This document shows, piece by piece, positions 1-9,398 of a DNA stretch of 64,000 nt (position 1 is the first letter of the stretch; every line of letters starts with the position of its first letter). The position numbers and the translations under genes are program-made. Under the pieces are notes generated by a model. It did no database searches, was not told the origin of the DNA, and was given only the letters and a program-made list of their open reading frames with translations. The DNA is taken from assembly GCA_033762195.1 (NCBI GenBank), contig JANRLV010000010.1:1-64000 (forward strand), written 5' to 3'. The DNA is from SpSt-398 sp033762195. Lineage in GTDB: Bacteria; Bacteroidota; Bacteroidia; Chitinophagales; Chitinophagaceae.

Positions 1-5
1 CCGGA

Positions 6-614
6 TCAATCCCGGCTGAGTTCCTCCATGTTCTCGCGGAGGATTTTCAGGTGTTTTCCAAAGGACTTTTCAAACATCCAATGGGCAAATTTCAAACAAA
101 GTGGAACCATCACAACAATACAGATGAGTAACGCCCAGGAAAAAATGGGTTTGGCAAAAAGCTGGCTCACCGTTTTTCCCGAACCCATCATTCCGCCAAA
201 GACAAAACCGGCTGAAACCGCAACCGGGTAAACAAAAAGCGCCACCCGCCGCTGTATATCCCACCATTGCTTAAAATCCGCATCATGCCGACGTAACTCC
301 TCCAGCAAATTGGCTTTGGGAGAAATATCTGGTTGCACCCGTTGATACAATCGAATGGTTGTATATAAAAGGAATAAATTAAACAGGATCATGATCACAA
401 ACCCGGCTATGACCCAGCCACTGTTGATATAGGGAAACAAGAAACAATAACCGATGGTAATGGCCACGCCCCAGAACAAGGAATAAAGCAATTGCCGTTT
501 AAGATCGATCAGGGGGTTTTTGCTGTGCAGGCGATGCAAGCGGGCCGGCTGAAGCAGCTCCTCCAGGGCCTTATCCCCAGGCTCCCATTGTTTCCAGTTG
601 ATTTCTGCACTCAT
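6..614 (-). CDS. Hypothetical four-helix membrane protein downstream of ECF sigma factor
   Basis: A 202-residue protein with a soluble N-terminus of about 42 residues and four hydrophobic segments (about 44-62, 66-88, 124-145 and 156-176). I do not recognise the family. Its start codon overlaps the stop of the ECF sigma gene by 4 bp, so the two are translationally coupled. Small membrane proteins in this position are often anti-sigma or regulatory partners of ECF sigma factors; that role is inferred only from position, and no zinc-binding anti-sigma motif (HxxxCxxC) is visible. Confidence 0.75.
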   Translation of the reverse strand: MSAEINWKQWEPGDKALEELLQPARLHRLHSKNPLIDLKRQLLYSLFWGVAITIGYCFLFPYINSGWVIAGFVIMILFNLFLLYTTIRLYQRVQPDISPKANLLEELRRHDADFKQWWDIQRRVALFVYPVAVSAGFVFGGMMGSGKTVSQLFAKPIFSWALLICIVVMVPLCLKFAHWMFEKSFGKHLKILRENMEELSRD

Positions 615-1093
615 ACGTTTCGGGGGATTAAAAGATTGGAAAGACGTTCACGGATACGGAACAGTTTTACATTGATGCTATTGGCGGTGATCCCCATCAT
701 TTCAGCGATCTCCTGATTACCATAACCATCCAGGTGAAGGGTAATGATAGCCCTGTCGGTTTCGGGTAGCCGGCGTATTGCGGCATACAACACTTCCGCC
801 CTTTCGTTTTCAAGTACACTTGGACCGACCCCCACTTCCTCAGGCGCATGTTCGGGATAATCGATCCTGCTCTTCTTCCTTTTTGCCGTAAACACTGTAT
901 TCAGGCTAACCCGGTACAACCAGGTACTGAATTTCGATTCGCCCCGGAAACTCTCCCAGCCCTTCCAACATTGCAGCACTACCTCCTGGTAAAGGTCCTT
1001 TCGCTCCTCTGCATCGGAGGCATAAAGGTTCACCACCTTATAGATGATGGCCTGGTGGGACCTTATTTGTTCCAGAAATTCTTTTTCGCTCAA
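611..1093 (-). CDS. RNA polymerase sigma factor, ECF subfamily
   Basis: A 160-residue protein of ordinary ECF size. Region 2 covers roughly residues 10-75 (DLYQEVVLQCWKGWESF and the FSTWLYRVSLN stretch). Region 4 covers roughly 100-155, with the helix-turn-helix GYGNQEIAEMMGITANSI. Such sigma factors direct core polymerase to stress- or envelope-related promoters. The gene overlaps the following membrane-protein gene by 4 bp and follows a two-helix membrane protein after a 29-bp gap, suggesting a three-gene unit. The regulated promoter cannot be seen from this window. Confidence 0.9.
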   Translation of the reverse strand: MSEKEFLEQIRSHQAIIYKVVNLYASDAEERKDLYQEVVLQCWKGWESFRGESKFSTWLYRVSLNTVFTAKRKKSRIDYPEHAPEEVGVGPSVLENERAEVLYAAIRRLPETDRAIITLHLDGYGNQEIAEMMGITANSINVKLFRIRERLSNLLIPRNV

Positions 1094-1122
1094 GCAGATG
1101 GGTTTGCCTTACAACAGGAAAT

Positions 1123-1377
1123 TCAAAAAATGGTTAAGAAGAGTAAAGCAAACACGAGTATTATATGTACGACTAACCAGATTCGTTGGTAAAGGGGGCG
1201 CCGTGGCCAGGGAACCTCCGGCGAAAAGGGATCAAAAGCAAGGGCAATGCCCAGATTGGCCAGCGCGGTACCTGTATCTCTTGAAAAAAAATAAGACCAG
1301 GCCGCTATCAACACAAAGCCGGTATATAGTATGCGATTGAATCGGGTATCCGCTCTTTTTTTAACGCCTGTTTGCAT
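1123..1377 (-). CDS. Small two-helix membrane protein
   Basis: An 84-residue protein with a basic N-terminus and hydrophobic segments at about 17-32 and 65-84. It precedes the ECF sigma gene in the same direction with a 29-bp gap, so it is probably co-transcribed. The family is not recognised. Its coding status rests on the position in the operon and on two clean membrane segments separated by a Pro/Trp/Arg-rich loop. Confidence 0.55.
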   Translation of the reverse strand: MQTGVKKRADTRFNRILYTGFVLIAAWSYFFSRDTGTALANLGIALAFDPFSPEVPWPRRPLYQRIWLVVHIILVFALLFLTIF

Positions 1378-1427
1378 GGTTCGTTTTAATTATTAGTATC
1401 AAAACGCCATCCAAAAATTACAGGGGG

Positions 1428-1715
1428 TTATTGGCTTCGTTCTACTGTTTTGAAGTCCTTGGAAACCAAAGCGGTCATAGTGCCTACGGTATCTTTTGAC
1501 CCATCCTGCATCCGTACCCGGAATTCACAGAGATAGTCCTGGTTCTTTTCGGCCCAGATCACTTCTTTGACGGTAAAGGTCACTCCCTGCCTGGCGTTAA
1601 ACCGGAGGTGCTCCTGCATGGTCTCCATCAGTTTGGTTTCCAGCTCTTCTTCGGTGGAGAATCGGGGGCCGCAGGAAAACAACCCAGCCACGAGCATGAT
1701 CAGGATATAACGCAT
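1428..1715 (-). CDS. Small predicted lipoprotein
   Basis: A 95-residue protein beginning with a short hydrophobic signal and the lipobox-like AGLFSC (Cys15), so it is probably an acylated envelope protein. The mature part is charged and may form a small alpha/beta fold (FTVKEVIWAEKNQDYLCEF). No family is recognised. It lies between the REC-PAS kinase gene and the sigma-factor cluster, all on the same strand, separated by 43 and 50 bp. Confidence 0.6.
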   Translation of the reverse strand: MRYILIMLVAGLFSCGPRFSTEEELETKLMETMQEHLRFNARQGVTFTVKEVIWAEKNQDYLCEFRVRMQDGSKDTVGTMTALVSKDFKTVERSQ

Positions 1716-1758
1716 AGTGTGGTTTTTGTGAAGATAAGCTACAGGCTATATATCCCGA

Positions 1759-3162
1759 TCAATGAGAAGGCAGGGATATCTCAAGTTTAAACCCCTGTCC
1801 GGGTGCTGTATGAATGGCGGAGCGGCCATCCAGTACATTGATCCTGGCAGATATGTTATGCAACCCGATACCCTTATGCATATCGGAGGGTTCGGCCCCT
1901 TTTCCATTATCCGCGACTATGATTAAGTACTTCCCATCCATTTGCCGAAACTGAAACAATACCTCCGAAGCACCGGCGTATTTGACAATATTGGCACATT
2001 GTTCCTGAAATATGCGGTATAATGCCAGCTTTTGATCGGGGGTAAGGCCGTTTTCCTGAAAGCCTTCCTGTTCTATTTTAACCTGTATGCCGGCAGGTAT
2101 GAGCATACTGCCCACCAGCCTGTTCAATTGTTCAAGCAAGCCTTCCGTATCCAGATCAGGTGTAACCAATTCATGGGCAATTTTCCGGTTCTCGGATATG
2201 GCTTCCCGAATACTGTCCATACAAGAGTTAAGTAATTCCTTTCCCTTTCCCGGGTTATCACGCATAATGGTCAGCAGCAGGTTAGTACCCACCAATATCT
2301 GATTCACATTATCGTGCAGCTCCACAGCAATGGCGTTTCTCTCTCGCTCCTGGGCAGCCAGTGCCGTAGCAGTAAGGCGTTGCTGCTCACGCCGCTTCTG
2401 CTCCATCAACGCCAATTGCAAACGCTTTCTTTCAGAAATATCCCGAATGAACATGGAAACGCCATCAGGTGAGGGGTAAATATGATTCTCCTGCCAAAGG
2501 TCAAGCGGGGCAAAATAGTCTTCATTGGTTTGATATCGCTGTTCTTCCAAAGCCCTTAACATGGCCCGATAGGTGGCTGAGCCTACGGCCTCAGGGAATA
2601 TCTCCCACACCGATCTTCCCAATACTTCCTCCGGTTTTTTGTGGATCAGGATGGAGGCTTGCGGGTTGATATATGTATATCTCCACTCATTATCCAACGC
2701 AATAAAGGCGTCGGTGATCCTTTCCACCAATACCCGGTAGTTTCTTTCGCTTATCACTAATTGCGAAATGGCATTTTCTCTTGCCCTTTCCGTTTCATGG
2801 TGACGTAAGGCCGCCTGAATCGCCGAAGGCAACCGCACCAGACTATTCTTTAATATATAATCATCCGCCCCGTTTTTAATGATATGCACGGCAAACTCCT
2901 CTGACATTGTACCCGTAACCATGATAAAGGGGATATGCACCTTCTTCTCCTGCAAGAACCGCAAGGCTTCTTTGGCATCAAACTGCGGAAGTGAATTATC
3001 TGCCAGGATAACATCAGGTTTAAATTCTTCCAGGGCTTGTGCAAATTCAGCAGCGCTGGAAACAACCTGGAATACCGGGTTCAGGTCATGACCACGCAGG
3101 CTTCGCTGGACAAGCTCCGCATCGGTGGCGTCATCCTCTAACATCAAAATGCGCAATTCCAT
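1759..3162 (-). CDS. Receiver-PAS-histidine kinase (HisKA_3 type) signalling protein
   Basis: A 467-residue cytoplasmic protein: receiver domain about 4-120 (phospho-acceptor Asp in DVILADNSLP), PAS domain about 137-255, a HisKA_3-like dimerisation segment with the candidate phospho-His in AVELHDNVNQIL, and a C-terminal HATPase (ADNGKGAEP, then KGIGLHNI). It is the last gene of a three-gene unit, starting 2 bp after the stop of the upstream regulator. The order suggests a relay from membrane CHASE3 kinase to stand-alone receiver to this receiver-bearing kinase; the direction of phosphotransfer is inferred. Confidence 0.88.
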   Translation of the reverse strand: MELRILMLEDDATDAELVQRSLRGHDLNPVFQVVSSAAEFAQALEEFKPDVILADNSLPQFDAKEALRFLQEKKVHIPFIMVTGTMSEEFAVHIIKNGADDYILKNSLVRLPSAIQAALRHHETERARENAISQLVISERNYRVLVERITDAFIALDNEWRYTYINPQASILIHKKPEEVLGRSVWEIFPEAVGSATYRAMLRALEEQRYQTNEDYFAPLDLWQENHIYPSPDGVSMFIRDISERKRLQLALMEQKRREQQRLTATALAAQERERNAIAVELHDNVNQILVGTNLLLTIMRDNPGKGKELLNSCMDSIREAISENRKIAHELVTPDLDTEGLLEQLNRLVGSMLIPAGIQVKIEQEGFQENGLTPDQKLALYRIFQEQCANIVKYAGASEVLFQFRQMDGKYLIIVADNGKGAEPSDMHKGIGLHNISARINVLDGRSAIHTAPGQGFKLEISLPSH

Positions 3163-3164
3163 AT

Positions 3165-3608
3165 TCAGCTGATTGGAGGCTGGTTCAACAATAACCAGTA
3201 AAATCCCAGACTTCGGATCGATTCGGCAAAGCCTTCAAAATTTACCGGCTTAACGATATAACTATTGGCACCCAGATCATAACATCGTTGAATATCCGGG
3301 TTCTCGGCTGAGGAGGTCAGCATCACCACCGGAATGGTTTTGGTCTCCTGATTCTTCTTTAATTGCTCCAAAACCTCCAGGCCATTGAGCTTTGGCATTT
3401 GAATATCCAATAACACCACTTTGGGATAGGGATGACTGTCCCGCCCCTTATATGCCCCACGGGCAAATAAAAAATCGAGCGCCTCTTCCCCATCCTTTAC
3501 ATGCACTAATTGATTGGCCATATTGTGCTTTTTCAATTCACGAATGGTAAGTTCCGCATCATCGAAATTGTCCTCTACCAGGAGAATCTCTACAGGTTGT
3601 GTTGTCAT
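3165..3608 (-). CDS. Single-domain response regulator, Rcp1-like
   Basis: A 147-residue receiver domain with no output domain. The acidic pocket is in LLVEDNFDDAEL, the phospho-acceptor Asp in VVLLDIQMPK, the Thr/Ser switch in VMLTSS, and the Lys in YIVKPVNF. The insertion after DFLFARG resembles cyanobacterial phytochrome partners of the Rcp1 type. The gene lies 15 bp after the CHASE3 kinase and 2 bp before the REC-PAS kinase, so it is the likely phosphate shuttle between them. Confidence 0.9.
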   Translation of the reverse strand: MTTQPVEILLVEDNFDDAELTIRELKKHNMANQLVHVKDGEEALDFLFARGAYKGRDSHPYPKVVLLDIQMPKLNGLEVLEQLKKNQETKTIPVVMLTSSAENPDIQRCYDLGANSYIVKPVNFEGFAESIRSLGFYWLLLNQPPIS

Positions 3609-3623
3609 TGATTAATTATTTAT

Positions 3624-5327
3624 CTATGATTCGATAGGTATTGAAAAATAAAAACTGGCCCCCTTTTCCGTTTCCCCTTCCGCCCAGGTATTTCCGCCAT
3701 GTCGGAGGATGATCTTTTGTACCAGGGCCAATCCCACCCCGGTGCCTTCAAACTCCACATGACTATGCAACCGTTGAAACACTTTAAATAGTTTATCCCT
3801 GTACTGGCTGTTAAAGCCAACGCCATTGTCCCGGATAAAATAGACCTGCTGTCTTCCCTGCACATAATGTCCGATATGGATCTCGGGTCGTTCCTTTTTT
3901 CCGGTGTACTTGACCGCATTTGATATCAGGTTGATCCAAACCTGACGCAGGGTGGAAGGATCACCCATTACCATAGGAAGGGGCTCAATGGTCCAATGTA
4001 TTTTTCGATCGTTTTCTAACGCGTTGTACTCTTGCGCCAATTCTTTCACCATCCGCTCCATATCCACCCTTACCTTGGCCATTTCCTTTCGGCCCATCCG
4101 GGAAAAAGCCAACAGGTCATCGATCAGGTTACCCATACGCAGGGCATTGTTCTTAATCACACCTGTAATGCGTCGTGCTTCTTCATCGAGTTTTGCGCCA
4201 TATTCATTTTCCAAAATGGTAGTAAAGCCGGTAATACCACGCAAGGGGGCGCGAAGGTCATGGGAAACGGAATAGGTAAACGCTTCTAATTCCTCATTGC
4301 TTCGTCGGAGGTTATTCTCCAGTTCTTTGCTCCCGGTAATATCCCGCACAGATGCGGAAACCATCATCCCCTCTTCTGTGCGAATGGGAGAAAGACTGAT
4401 GGCTACGGGAAATAAACCCCCATCCTTCTTTAAGGCCATGAGTTCAATCCCTTCTCCCATCATACGCACTCTCGGTTGATCGATGTATTTTCTTCGGTGA
4501 TGCGTATGCTTTTCCCGTAGGTTGCCGGGAATAAGTAACTCGACTTTCTTTCCCAATAATTCTTCCTTTGTATACCCAAATAACCGCTCCGTTTGCTGAT
4601 TGATCATTCGAATAGAGCCTTCCTCATCCACGATGACCGTGGCATCCGGGGCTGAATCAAGGAGCGCCCTGAATTTTCGTTCACTCATCTCTTTCTTACG
4701 GATATCAGCCCGCAGGTTATATAAACTGTATAGCGATAACACAAATACAATTCCCAACACACCAAACAAAATCCGGTTGAGTTGACCGATCGTATCTTCA
4801 TTGGCCTTCTTCCTTTTTTCCAAAGCCTGAGTCTCTGCTTCAACCAACCGGTTTCCTAAATGACGGATGCTATCGGTATAGGATTTACCAACCCCTTCCC
4901 GCACCATAGCGATGATGGCACCCAGTCCCTGATTACGACGCACACTCACCATACTATCTGAAAACTGGATCCGGGCCCGGATATAACGATCCAGTGAATC
5001 AACAATACGGGCATAATCCTCACTCCGATAGGCATTGGTCCTGATCCAATTCATTTCCTGTTCAAATTGATAAACCGAACGGTAAAGCGGTTCGAGAAAA
5101 GACTCATCCCCGGTGATCGCATATCCACGCGCTCCTGTTTCATTGTCGAGCGATGTCATAACCAGGTTTTGAGCATGACGAATAGCCTCCTGGGTCTGGT
5201 TCACCCGTTGAGCAGTGTCCTTTACTTTTTCCGATTGGCGAATGGATATGAACAAAATAATCCCCATCGTAACAAATAATGTCACGACGCCGCCGGTAAT
5301 GATCCCATTGGTAGAAGGTTTCATCAT
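3624..5327 (-). CDS. CHASE3-PAS sensor histidine kinase
   Basis: A 567-residue membrane kinase. TM1 about 10-30, extracytoplasmic CHASE3-type helical sensor about 38-172 (DNETGARGYAITGDESFLEP is the family signature), TM2 about 186-207, PAS about 218-335, HisKA with YSVSHDLRAPLRGITGF, and HATPase with NLISNAVKYTG and GTGVGLALV. First gene of a three-gene relay operon. It is divergent from the surface lipoprotein at 5685, across a 357-bp AT-rich gap. Confidence 0.92.
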   Translation of the reverse strand: MMKPSTNGIITGGVVTLFVTMGIILFISIRQSEKVKDTAQRVNQTQEAIRHAQNLVMTSLDNETGARGYAITGDESFLEPLYRSVYQFEQEMNWIRTNAYRSEDYARIVDSLDRYIRARIQFSDSMVSVRRNQGLGAIIAMVREGVGKSYTDSIRHLGNRLVEAETQALEKRKKANEDTIGQLNRILFGVLGIVFVLSLYSLYNLRADIRKKEMSERKFRALLDSAPDATVIVDEEGSIRMINQQTERLFGYTKEELLGKKVELLIPGNLREKHTHHRRKYIDQPRVRMMGEGIELMALKKDGGLFPVAISLSPIRTEEGMMVSASVRDITGSKELENNLRRSNEELEAFTYSVSHDLRAPLRGITGFTTILENEYGAKLDEEARRITGVIKNNALRMGNLIDDLLAFSRMGRKEMAKVRVDMERMVKELAQEYNALENDRKIHWTIEPLPMVMGDPSTLRQVWINLISNAVKYTGKKERPEIHIGHYVQGRQQVYFIRDNGVGFNSQYRDKLFKVFQRLHSHVEFEGTGVGLALVQKIILRHGGNTWAEGETEKGASFYFSIPIES

Positions 5328-5475
5328 TCTTTACATTTGGATCAGATAAATCCGGACAGATTGTTCAAGCCTATTAGTGCGGTACGTAAATGTCAAGGGG
5401 AGAAATGGCAAGCAATCCGTTCTCCAATGCCTTGATAGCCTTTATTGAATTATGAATTTACTTGAAAGTGAATGG

Positions 5476-5505
5476 ATATAAAAGGATGTGAACATCTTTT
5501 TATAT
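5476..5505. promoter_or_regulatory. 30-bp imperfect palindrome, candidate operator
   Basis: ATATAAAAGGATGT and ACATCTTTTTATAT are reverse complements with one mismatch, separated by GA. It lies mid-way in a divergent intergenic region, where a transcription factor could control either the kinase operon or the lipoprotein gene. Confidence 0.4.
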
Positions 5506-5642
5506 GTTGTATTCAAATTTTTTTTTCGTGTATATATAATTGCTATTGAACCAAATAATATAGACTAGATTAATATATGTGAACATGGGTTGTTGAATGA
5601 AAGTAACCCTTCGGGTGCCAGACATCCAATAAGCATTTGATA

Positions 5643-5660
5643 TACAATCAAAAGATTGTA
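5643..5660 (+). promoter_or_regulatory. 7-bp hairpin in leader of the surface lipoprotein
   Basis: TACAATC-AAAA-GATTGTA forms a perfect 7-bp stem followed by TTTTG, ending 24 bp upstream of the chosen ATG at 5685. It could be a leader hairpin, a weak attenuator or an operator. The sequence alone does not distinguish these. Confidence 0.35.
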
Positions 5661-5684
5661 TTTTGTTTCCTCCAATCTAAAACC

Positions 5685-7448
5685 ATGAAACTGTTCCAAA
5701 AGCTTCTTTCTGCCTTAGCCATTTTAACGCTGTTTTTTTCTGCCTGTCAGCGTGAAATAAAAAATGATCTTCCTCCTGGTACCGAGCCTGGGATTGTGGT
5801 AAATGCAAGTCCGGTCAATGCCAACGTAACAGGTGTGATCCTGGACGAAAGTGGTACGCCGATGCCCGGCGCACTTGTCAAGGCCGGAGGACAAACCATG
5901 GTGACCAATGATAAAGGGTTGTTCCGTTTTAATAATATCCAACTGGATAAATATAATTCAGTAGTGAAGGTGGAGAAGGCTGGTTATTTCCAGGCCATCC
6001 GCACTTTTTCGGCGGTAGCAAACAACACCAATTTTGTCCGTATCAAGTTGATCACCAAAAACGAGATCTACAATTTTGTATCGACAGCAGGCGGTACCAT
6101 CACCCTGGGAGGATCAACGATCACCATACCGGGTAATTCTGTGGTGCTAAAATCAAACAACCAACCCTATTTGGGAACAGTTCGTGTTTTTGCCGCCAAT
6201 ATTGACCCTACACAAAATGATATTGGTGAGATCATCCCTGGAAGTTTCCAGGCTACAGACGCCAATAATTATCGGGTACTCCTGAAATCATATGGTATGA
6301 TGGCCGTTGAACTGGAAGGTGCAGGTGGCGAACCGCTTCAGATCGCCACGGGGAAAAAAGCTACCCTCAAAATGGCCATCCCCTCTTCATTGCAAAGCTC
6401 AGCGCCCGCCACCATTCCACTTTGGTACATGAATGAAACTGATGGTTTGTGGAAGGAAGAAGGCAGCGCTACCAAAGTGGGTAATGTTTACCAGGGCGAA
6501 GTCTCCCACTTCTCCTTCTGGAATTGTGATATCAGCAATAACGCGGTTTTTCTTGAAATGACCCTGATCACCAACGAAGGACCACTTCCCTATACCACGG
6601 TAAAAATCACCCGGGTGAGCAATGGCAGTTCTTCACTGGGTTACACGGATTCCCTTGGACATGTAAGTGGATTTGTGTTCAATAACGAACCGCTGCTGCT
6701 TCAGGTGTTGGATAATTGTCAATCGGTTATTTATTCACAGAATATCGGGCCCTTTACCGCCACCACCAACCTCGGCAATATCACCGTTGTTCTTCCGGCT
6801 GTAAATGAACTGGAGGTTACCGGTACAGCCACCAACTGTAACAACCAACCCATCGCCAACGGAAAAGCCTATATTTATTTTGAAGATGTGCTCTTTGTTG
6901 CACCCGTACAGGCAGGCAGTTTCTCCCTGCATATGACCCGGTGCGCCAATAGTACAGGCCTTGTAGAAGTGGTGGTTGAAGATCTTGACACCGATCAGCA
7001 AAGCGCTCCGATTGTTGCCGCTGCTTCTACCGGTGTTTTTAATACGGGCAATATTCAGGCTTGTGGTACTTCCTCTGTCACCTTTATCAATTATGCCATT
7101 GACGGAGGTGCAGCATACGTGATTAATAGTAGTGTGGCTGGTGATTCGATCTCCGCGTATAACCAGGGCGCGCAAAATTATTTTGACATCAATGGTTTCA
7201 AAGTGAGCCAGCCAAATATCAATATCTGGTTTGGGTTCACCGGCAATTCCATAGGCAGCTTCCCGATCAGTATGCGGTCGGTCAACCAATACGATTCAAT
7301 CGTTGTGGTCACCCCCTTGAATGTAAATGTTACCACCTTTGGTGCCCCGGGTCAGTTTATTGAAGGAAATTTCAATGGCCAATTCAAGGAAGGTCCAGCG
7401 AGTACGCCTCATACGATCAACTGTACCTTCCGGGTCAGGAGATTTTAA
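5685..7448 (+). CDS. Surface lipoprotein with carboxypeptidase-regulatory-like domain
   Basis: A 587-residue secreted protein. I chose the ATG at 5685 because it opens a clean signal peptide ending in the lipobox LFFSAC (Cys21); an upstream in-frame start would put 16 polar residues before it. After an anchor linker, residues about 45-115 form a CarboxypepD_reg-like beta-sandwich (GVILDESGTPMPGALVKAGG). The rest is beta-rich, without a catalytic motif I can identify. It is probably an outer-membrane-anchored surface protein. Its stop codon overlaps that of the convergent NRAMP-like gene by 4 bp. Confidence 0.8.
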   Translation: MKLFQKLLSALAILTLFFSACQREIKNDLPPGTEPGIVVNASPVNANVTGVILDESGTPMPGALVKAGGQTMVTNDKGLFRFNNIQLDKYNSVVKVEKAGYFQAIRTFSAVANNTNFVRIKLITKNEIYNFVSTAGGTITLGGSTITIPGNSVVLKSNNQPYLGTVRVFAANIDPTQNDIGEIIPGSFQATDANNYRVLLKSYGMMAVELEGAGGEPLQIATGKKATLKMAIPSSLQSSAPATIPLWYMNETDGLWKEEGSATKVGNVYQGEVSHFSFWNCDISNNAVFLEMTLITNEGPLPYTTVKITRVSNGSSSLGYTDSLGHVSGFVFNNEPLLLQVLDNCQSVIYSQNIGPFTATTNLGNITVVLPAVNELEVTGTATNCNNQPIANGKAYIYFEDVLFVAPVQAGSFSLHMTRCANSTGLVEVVVEDLDTDQQSAPIVAAASTGVFNTGNIQACGTSSVTFINYAIDGGAAYVINSSVAGDSISAYNQGAQNYFDINGFKVSQPNINIWFGFTGNSIGSFPISMRSVNQYDSIVVVTPLNVNVTTFGAPGQFIEGNFNGQFKEGPASTPHTINCTFRVRRF

Positions 7449-8602
7449 AAGAAGACACGTATCGCAAAGAAGAGCATCAACGCAACGGTCATCCAACCCA
7501 GGAGTTCAAAGATCAGGGGATGTTTATAATCCCCCATGATATGTTTCTTGGAAACCGCCAGCAATACAATGGCCAAGGCAACAGGCAGGATAAAGCCATT
7601 GGCCGTACCGGCAAATAATAACAACTTCACCGGATGGGGGTTGATCAAAAAGATCAACGTTGACAGCAGGATAAATACTGTCACCACCCATTTACTATGT
7701 TTGTCAACAGCAGGTACAAGTGTCTTCCAAAAACTGACCGTGGTGTACGACGCCCCGATTACCGAAGTGATCGACGCGATCCACAACACAATACCAAAGA
7801 AGAAATAACCCGCCTGCCCGGCCGCTTCGCGAAAGACCGATGCAGTGGGATTGGTTTTGTCATAAAGAAAACCGGTACTGACAACGCCCAATACAGCCAG
7901 AAAAAGAATAAAACGCATGAAAGAAGTAATGAGGATGCCACTGATGGCACTACGGGTAACCAGGCGCATTTGAGAGGGTCCCTTAATTCCTGCATCCAAC
8001 AACCGATGTGCTCCGGCAAAACTAATATACCCGCCCACTGTGCCACCCACCAGGGTTATGATAGGAATGAGCCGTGTCTTTTCCGGAAAGAAACTATGCT
8101 CCATGGCCCGGATCACGGGGGGATGGGAAGCAAAAGCGATGTAGACCGTAATGCCGATCATGAGCAGTCCCAATACCTGTGTAAAACGATCCATCACCAC
8201 ACCTGCCTCCTTCACCCAAAAAATACCAAGGGCTATCAATGCGCTCAATACGGCCCCATAGCGGGTATCCATGCCTGTTAGAATATTAAAACCCAATCCG
8301 GTCCCACCGATATTTCCAATATTAAAAATGAAACCGCCAATGGCGATCATGGCCGCGAGTAAATAGCCCAATCCGGGCATAAGACGATTGGCCAGGTCTT
8401 GCGCGGGCGAGCCGGAAACAGAAATGACGCGCCAGATATTCACCTGCGCACAGATATCGATCAATACAGAGATCAGAATGACAAAGCCAAAACTGGTGAG
8501 TAATTCGGCGGTAAAGACGGTGGTTTGGGTTAAAAACCCGGGACCAATGGCCGATGTGGCCATGAGAAAGGCCGCCCCAAGAATGGCAGAGTTTCTTTTC
8601 AT
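7445..8602 (-). CDS. NRAMP-fold transporter of the 5-oxoproline operon
   Basis: A 385-residue membrane protein with about 10-11 helices, related to NRAMP (MntH) transporters. Canonical NRAMPs bind metal with DPGN in TM1 and a Met in TM6. Here the TM1 motif reads SAIGPGFLTQ, so both the Asp and Asn positions are lost, and the TM6 region reads FAGAHRLLD. It is therefore unlikely to carry Mn2+ or Fe2+ in the usual way. It is last in the pxpB-pxpC-pxpA operon, 25 bp after pxpA; Bacillus has an equivalent pair (ycsF-ycsG). Uptake of 5-oxoproline or a related small acid is a reasonable inference but unproven. Confidence 0.85.
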   Translation of the reverse strand: MKRNSAILGAAFLMATSAIGPGFLTQTTVFTAELLTSFGFVILISVLIDICAQVNIWRVISVSGSPAQDLANRLMPGLGYLLAAMIAIGGFIFNIGNIGGTGLGFNILTGMDTRYGAVLSALIALGIFWVKEAGVVMDRFTQVLGLLMIGITVYIAFASHPPVIRAMEHSFFPEKTRLIPIITLVGGTVGGYISFAGAHRLLDAGIKGPSQMRLVTRSAISGILITSFMRFILFLAVLGVVSTGFLYDKTNPTASVFREAAGQAGYFFFGIVLWIASITSVIGASYTTVSFWKTLVPAVDKHSKWVVTVFILLSTLIFLINPHPVKLLLFAGTANGFILPVALAIVLLAVSKKHIMGDYKHPLIFELLGWMTVALMLFFAIRVFF

Positions 8603-8627
8603 GATTGCTGCCTCAATATAACAATAC

Positions 8628-9398
8628 TTAGCTCAATGGTTTTGAGATATTGATCTTTTGGGCGGCTAATTTCTTTCGAATGGCTTTTGCCAGCTCAGGT
8701 GCATGGGGGCCATCGCCATGAATACAAACCGTATCGGCAATGATATCGATCTCTTCTCCCGAGATAGTTTGCACTTTACCGGTGGTGACCATTTTGATCA
8801 CCTGGTTTACGGCCTTTTTATTGTCGTCAATGAAGTAACCCGGAACTTTTCGGGATACAAGACTCCCATCGGTATTATAAGCACGGTCAGCAAATACCTC
8901 GTGTGCGGTACGCATACCTATTTTGCGGGCTTCTGAAACCAGGGCCCGGGAGCCATAAATGAACAATTCATCATCCACATCTTTTACCGCCAGGGCAATG
9001 ATCGCCGCAAGGCTACGCGTAGTAGCCGCTTTATTATACAAAGCTCCGTGTGGTTTAACGTGATGAAGTTTTGTACCAAATGTTTTGGCAATGCCTGCCA
9101 GCTTGAACACCTGGGCTGTCACAAGATCATAAATCTCAGGAGGGGAAAGAAGCAAATCTGTACGGCCAAAGTTTTCGCGGTCCATATACGAAGGATGGGC
9201 GCCCAGGGCAACCTCATGTTGGAGGGCTAATTCTACAGTGGCCTTCATGGTGGTGTCGTCACCTGCGTGATAGCCACAGGCAATATTGGCGGAACTGATA
9301 TGCGGCATGATCAGGGCATCATTACCAATGCCTTCGCCCAGGTCACAATTGAGGTCAATGGTCAGGCTTGCTGATTCGTTGGTTTCTAAATGGTTCAT
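8628..9398 (-). CDS. pxpA: 5-oxoprolinase subunit A (LamB/YcsF family)
   Basis: A 256-residue protein with the family hallmarks TIDLNCDLGEG near the N-terminus, SSANIACGYHAGD, and VKPHGALYNKA. PxpA acts with PxpB and PxpC in ATP-dependent hydrolysis of 5-oxo-L-proline to glutamate in the cytoplasm. The only plausible start codon, at 9398, overlaps the end of pxpC by 44 bp, so translation is probably coupled. The three subunits are contiguous in the order B-C-A. Confidence 0.93.
   Translation of the reverse strand: MNHLETNESASLTIDLNCDLGEGIGNDALIMPHISSANIACGYHAGDDTTMKATVELALQHEVALGAHPSYMDRENFGRTDLLLSPPEIYDLVTAQVFKLAGIAKTFGTKLHHVKPHGALYNKAATTRSLAAIIALAVKDVDDELFIYGSRALVSEARKIGMRTAHEVFADRAYNTDGSLVSRKVPGYFIDDNKKAVNQVIKMVTTGKVQTISGEEIDIIADTVCIHGDGPHAPELAKAIRKKLAAQKINISKPLS

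Larger units (their letters stand above)
5328..5684. other. 357-bp divergent intergenic region
   Basis: No convincing gene. The region is AT-rich and separates the divergent kinase (5327) and surface lipoprotein (5685) genes. It contains a 30-bp imperfect palindrome (5476-5505), a short CCC-TTC-GGG hairpin near 5609-5619, and a 7-bp hairpin at 5643-5660. It should hold promoters in both directions, but no perfect TAnnTTTG box with a well-spaced TTG was found. Confidence 0.6.

Noticed and set aside
6735..7289. 184-codon open frame antisense to the surface lipoprotein
   Set aside because: No start context or motif; the lipoprotein frame is continuous across it.
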